29,751 nucleotides of DNA from Schoenoplectus triqueter (lineage: Eukaryota > Streptophyta > Magnoliopsida > Poales > Cyperaceae), in the NCBI GenBank assembly GCA_964058805.1, contig CAXKVV010001670.1, positions 1 through 29,751 of the forward strand, given 5' to 3'. Each line of letters begins with the position of its first letter. The first letter of the stretch is position 1. Below, one piece after another: positions 25,441 to 29,751 of the stretch. The translations under genes and the position numbers were made by a program. A model generated the notes under the pieces. The model made no database searches. It was not told the DNA's origin and saw only the letters and a program-made list of their open reading frames with translations.

Positions 25441-25919
25441 ATATTATTGAATTTATGAGGAAAAGAACGACTTCCCAAAAATTTGCTACTGATAAACCAA
25501 CAAAGATAAAATAAATGGATTTTATATGTACATATAAAAACTGCAACATGAGAGTACTCTTAAACAAAATTATCGTACTCACATGCTGCCTAAAATAAAT
25601 ACTTGTTTAAACAGCCAGATATTAAATTACCTGACTAATAGCATATACATGTAACAACAGCTCAAACCTTAACAAGATTGGGACAAGAAAACTTGAGCTA
25701 TTATGCAAAAAGCCTAACCACAAAAAAGATGATGAAGGCTATTTGCATTTGCACTTCAAAATGCTCAAATTTCTCTTCTCGATTGTTTCTTTCAGAAATA
25801 TCATTACACTTCAGCTCTCGCTATACAGGATTTCTCCTCTTATAAATTCCTTATCAGGCTTTAATGTTACTATAGAAGAATGAAATAATTTTTGCCATCA
25901 ACGAATCCAATTTCATTTC
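25441..25919. other. Downstream region of the FAP2-like gene
   Basis: The part next to 25919 should be the 3' UTR of the minus-strand gene. No other feature recognised. Confidence 0.5.
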
Positions 25920-28762
25920 TCAGCACCTCTTAATTAGACCACTGACATTGCTTGTGATCTCTTGCTTGGCTTGAACTGACACAGGAAAGTCACCAACATA
26001 CATGTCAAAAAAAGCCTCTGTAGCAACAACAACAAACAAACAATCTGATTAGAAAGAAAGCAGAACAGAACTTCAGGGAACATATTAAAAACTTATTTAA
26101 ATGGACATACTGCATAGATCTTTACTATGCACGGCACCAATATGTCTGCCATTTACTGCACAAAAGAGAAATATATTGATAACCAGGTCAATATGCAGAA
26201 TTATATCAATGTGATCTTAAACAGTATTGATAGTCATAGGACCTTGAACAAATAGTGGTTATGCAAACTTGAAAAAGTTGGATCCACTATTTCTCTGCAA
26301 TAAAGGCAATTGCAATATGGCAATAGAAGGAAGAAAAAAGAAGAAGCTTACTCTCAGTTATCAATTGACCCTCCGCTGTTTGTCTGAAATCAATAGTAGT
26401 GCCCTGCATTCGTAGCATCTGTTATACTTATGTTTTGTTGAAAATAGTACATAAAGGAAAGAGAAGGTAGTAGCATTGAAGTATTAACTGACAACATTTC
26501 ATGATTTATACCGTAGGTATTCTGATGTCCTGGCTAAAATAAGAACCAAACTTGTTGAGGCAACAATAGTCTGTCTCCGGATTCATCTGTTAAGAAAATA
26601 AAATTTGAGATAAAAGTGAATTAAGTACATTAAAAGAAAGGTCCGTTAATCTCCAAACTACCTTTTCTAGTCGAGCACGAAGGCATTTCTCAAATGTTCT
26701 GAAAAAGGAGAGAGTATAGTAACCATAAGAAATAGTGTCCAAAATATATTTGAGATGTCAATGATGGAAAAACAAATGGAAGTCAAGAGAGTAGTTTGAA
26801 ACCAGATTCCCAAAATTATATTAAACACTACGTCCAAGGTACAAATAATCACTTACTTCCTCACTTTACTAATGCTGAGCCCGTTGCAATTAACTACCAG
26901 TCTAACCGTCATATGTATATCCTCCCTGTGTGATGAACACATATTTCAATTACTTTCAAACTAAACACTATCAGTAAAGAATATAATAAGCGCTAAAAAT
27001 GTATTGAGTAAACAAAATAATTCATTGCATGGCTATAACTCAATGATTTTGCTAAATTTATTATTTAGTTCCTCAAATGGTTCAGAGTTCCATATACAAT
27101 ATACAAGAAAACTACCTCAGGAGATCTCTTAAGAAATCAGGGTTATTCTTCAGCTCAGTAGTTGGCACAGAGGCATATTTCCGACCTAGCTTCTCACACA
27201 GAGAATATGGATGTATATCTATAAAAAGAAAAAACATGCACCAATACTATTATACACAGTTATATTTACAGCTCAGAATGAATGAAAAGAAATAATGCAC
27301 TCACATAGGCCAAATGCATAGACGTTGAGAGTCTTGAACCTCATGATTGTCATTGTCTTTGAACCAGTCCCAACAAGTAGCTGCGTGATAAAAAAATCAC
27401 TTATAAACACATTATGCCAATGAGTAAGAGAATACAAGTAGGAAAGAAGGAATTGGTACCACCTCAGTGGTATAATTGAAGTTATCTTCCAGAAAAGTGG
27501 GGAACTCTATTCCAGTTTGCTGCTCAGTTGTATCTCTTATCCATGCTATGTCTGAAATGGGAATGTTTGCACATGCTCTGCAATTCTCCCCGTATGAAGC
27601 AAAAGGAAGTGACTCAACAAGCACCTTTGATGATCTATTATGCCGTGCACAAATTAAGAAAAGAAAATTAGTAACTGGACGGAAGAAAAGCAACGCATAA
27701 AAAGTAACAACACTCTGCAGCAAAATAGATTGAGCAGACTGCACTGCACCAATAACTAATCTGCATTTTTTTCTAACATGTTTGGTGTACCAAAGGTGTT
27801 TTGAGGAAAGTGGACAGAACAGCCCTCCCAAGATTTTTTTTTTTCACAAAAGAAGGGCCGCCATGTCAATTGTGAAAGCTTCTCAGAAACCACCCGGGAT
27901 GTGTTCCTATACTTTTCCAAATTCCAATACATCAGTAACAAAACTTAGCTCCTATTTTTGTAACCACATTCAAAACTTCAGCCAGAAGCAGAATTCACTT
28001 CCTGAAATTTGACAAAATTTCCTTTTCCCATTTAAGTTCTTTATTGTGAGAGAATACCTGAACCTTGATATATTGTTAAAACCTGGAGCTGCACTCTATT
28101 TTAGTATCAAAATTTGGACTGTTGACAATCAAGCTATGGTGGATTAATATTCTGGCAGTCTAATGCAAGGTTAAAAGTTGCTCAAGACAGTATTTTTGTA
28201 AATTGTTCATACAAAAAACAGCATAAGAGAGTGTGACAGAGAATGTATGTGTGTTGTGTGGGAGTGAGAGAGAATGAATGTGTGTTGTGTGGAAGTGAGA
28301 GAGAGCTTACATATTGTCAAAAGGAGGAACGCCAGCACCAAGTGAGAGAACCCCATAAGTGGGATTATGCTGAACAGAACTCAAAACATTTCCCATTGTC
28401 ATATTAAAAAACCTACTTAGCACAACTTGCATTGACCTTCCGTCTCTTTTCAATTTCTCTATACCATGCTTGATTTGTGATGGGTAGATCCTTGATTTAG
28501 CATGAGAATGATTCAAGCTTGTTTCTCTAGAAAGCCAAAAGAAAAGTGCTCCTGTGATTTTATTCAGCCGGTTGAATGATTCATGCAGCGCTAGCGTTCC
28601 AGAGGCATAGAGGTTTTTTGGTCGTTTGAGTGAAGAATCGACCAGAGAACCAAATTGAGAAATTAAATTCACGCCAAAACCATGAATTAACTGCTCTGAA
28701 AAGATCAAGTTTGGTGTATTGGTTTGATCTAAATTTGGCAATAACAGCCAATCGCGTCTCAT
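25920..28762 (-). CDS. FAP2: Chalcone-isomerase-fold fatty-acid-binding protein, FAP2-like
   Basis: Plant FAP proteins share the chalcone isomerase fold but bind fatty acids in plastids rather than isomerising chalcones. Ten exons join in phase: 28762-28311, 27634-27463, 27380-27305, 27218-27116, 26925-26857, 26698-26662, 26586-26512, 26403-26352, 26155-26111 and 26017-25920, giving 392 aa. The domain begins near residue 192 (GIEFPTFL), then LLVGTGSKTMTIMRFKTLNV, YAFGLYIHPYS, NPDFLRDLLREDIHMTVRLV, FEKCLRARLEKMNPETDY, FGSYFSQDIRIPTGTTIDFR, GRHIGAVHSKDLCKAFFDMY, and a C terminus ending GLIKRC. The first ~190 residues (MRRDWLLLPNLD onward) are the long N-terminal region that marks the FAP2 branch; I know no function for it. 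The ATG at 28762 is the first in frame. A likely acceptor at ~28807 suggests a 5' UTR intron. No breaks are seen. Confidence 0.92.
28241..28302. repeat. Two 31-bp GT/GA-rich tandem copies at the first intron donor
   Basis: The unit starting GAATG(T/A)ATGTGTGTTGTGTG occurs at 28241-28271 and 28272-28302. It lies in intron 1 of the FAP2-like gene, eight bases from the exon 1 donor site. Confidence 0.9.
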
Positions 28763-29282
28763 TGTGAGCTTTCTTGCTAGGTTCGATATCACACAAACAT
28801 AAACGTGCCTGTTGAGTTAGAAGTGCGGGCAAATATTAATTATATAAAAAAATGCTGTAAAAAAGAGAATTAGGTAATTTAGCAATAATAAAAAAGGTTC
28901 CTTGGGAATTCCAAAGAAGACATGCATTAGACCAGCAGGCACCAAATTAGAGTTCAACAATGAAAATTTCCAAAAGGAAGATTTAGGAAAGAAAACTAAA
29001 CCGCTTGTCCAATTTTTGTTCTCCCAAGAAATTCGTCGATTTAACAATACAAAACCCATACCATCAAATTATACAGAAGAAGACAGCAATTTCTTCCCGG
29101 ATCAAAGATAATTATTCACTTCAATAGTTCAACCAAAACGTAAAAAAGCACAAATCAGAAAAAAAAACACCAACCTTTATAGTTTTCGCAGATCCAGATC
29201 AGGAAAACCAAGCCGAATAATTCGTCCAATATATGGGATCGACGGAGAAAAAAAGCTGGCGGGAAAGTCGGAAGGGAAAAGC

Positions 29283-29290
29283 TAGGGTTT
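29283..29290 (-). promoter_or_regulatory. Telo-box upstream of the FAP2-like gene
   Basis: The minus strand reads AAACCCTA at ~520 bp upstream of the ATG, next to a purine-rich stretch on that strand. Telo-boxes are common near transcription starts of broadly expressed plant genes. If a 5' UTR intron is present, this sits close to the start site. Confidence 0.5.
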
Positions 29291-29587
29291 CTTCCTTCCT
29301 CCTTCCCTTTGTTCCTTCTTTTTCGTTTATTTTACCGAACTGGAAAGTGAATCGCGCAGGTGTAAATTTCCGACCAAAAAATGGGGACGAAGTTGAAAAA
29401 GGCAGTAGTATTATAAAGGAAGAATATTCGCGCTTGCGTCGGCCACTTGTCAAAGAAACCCTCTGTTCTATTATTTGCACATCAAATCACACTTTTCTTC
29501 AACGCAAAACCAACAAACGCTGTGTCGCTGTGTTCTGTGATTATGACCTCTCCTTTTATGTTCTACGGGCTTGGCCGAATCGACGTC

Positions 29588-29722
29588 CTCTGACGCGCGG
29601 CAAAGTGCAGCGCGGAAATCTAATCGTTCAATTTTATTTCGATCTGTGTCTTCACCAATCTAAATCCCCTTTAAATTTTCTCTGCGTGGTAAGGCGCGCT
29701 GCAAGCTGGCAGCGCGTCAGAG
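29588..29722. repeat. GC-rich imperfect inverted repeat
   Basis: The arm at 29588-29614 (CTCTGACGCGCGGC onward) is an imperfect inverted copy of 29693-29722 (ending GGCAGCGCGTCAGAG). The arms are ~28 bp and the loop is ~78 bp and AT-rich. It could be a small MITE or a structured 5' region of a gene beyond the window. Confidence 0.65.
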
Positions 29723-29751
29723 AAGGCTTGGCCTGGGGCATACCGCGTGTT

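Noticed and set aside
27782..28012. Plus-strand open frame of 76 codons
   Set aside because: It is in an intron of the FAP2-like gene on the opposite strand, with no family motif or codon bias.
28763..28792. Upstream start of the FAP2-like ORF, giving 10 extra residues
   Set aside because: The codon there is GTG, not ATG, and a likely 5' UTR splice acceptor lies just upstream. The ATG at 28762 begins the MRRDW N terminus, which fits the family.

Overview
This is nuclear DNA from a flowering plant. It carries four protein genes of plant-typical families: class XI myosin, an OXS3-like protein, GH9 endoglucanase and a plant FAP/chalcone-isomerase-fold protein. Their introns are short, AT-rich and GT-AG. 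The space between them is very AT-rich and full of plant-type transposons. I cannot name the species. No organellar, bacterial or CRISPR features are visible.

Layout. 1-4624 (+): the last seven coding exons of a class XI myosin, covering the end of the DIL (cargo-binding) domain. One intron holds a decayed, nearly full-length RTE-type LINE (418-3789) with an 11-bp target duplication. 5941-7267 (-): a two-exon OXS3-like stress/chromatin gene. A 1.07-kb foldback element (7432-8503) lies just upstream of it. 8504-13180: a transposon-rich block with an (ATT)n/(GTT)n microsatellite, a 1.5-kb segment bounded by a 24-bp direct repeat, and five foldback MITEs. Three of these sit at (TA)n tracts, and two of those three are related copies lying side by side. 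13670-17188 (-): a complete eight-exon secreted GH9 endoglucanase of 482 aa. 17300-25600: no intact gene found. It holds a 267-bp hAT-like element made of CCCGA repeats with a perfect 8-bp target duplication, tandem repeats, a broken Rab18/RABC GTPase fragment, and a poly(A)-tailed retroposon with an 18-bp target duplication. 25920-28762 (-): a complete ten-exon FAP2-like fatty-acid-binding protein of 392 aa, with a telo-box upstream. The right edge (29588-29722) holds a GC-rich inverted repeat.

The four genes have unrelated jobs: actin-based organelle transport, stress response, cell-wall glucan cleavage and plastid fatty-acid handling. Nothing suggests a cluster or shared pathway. Three genes lie on the minus strand. 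The main interest is the density and datability of transposon insertions, especially long hairpin elements. I found no convincing undescribed multi-gene system. Exon coordinates were derived by eye, by matching reading phase across splice sites. The exons add up in phase for all four genes.
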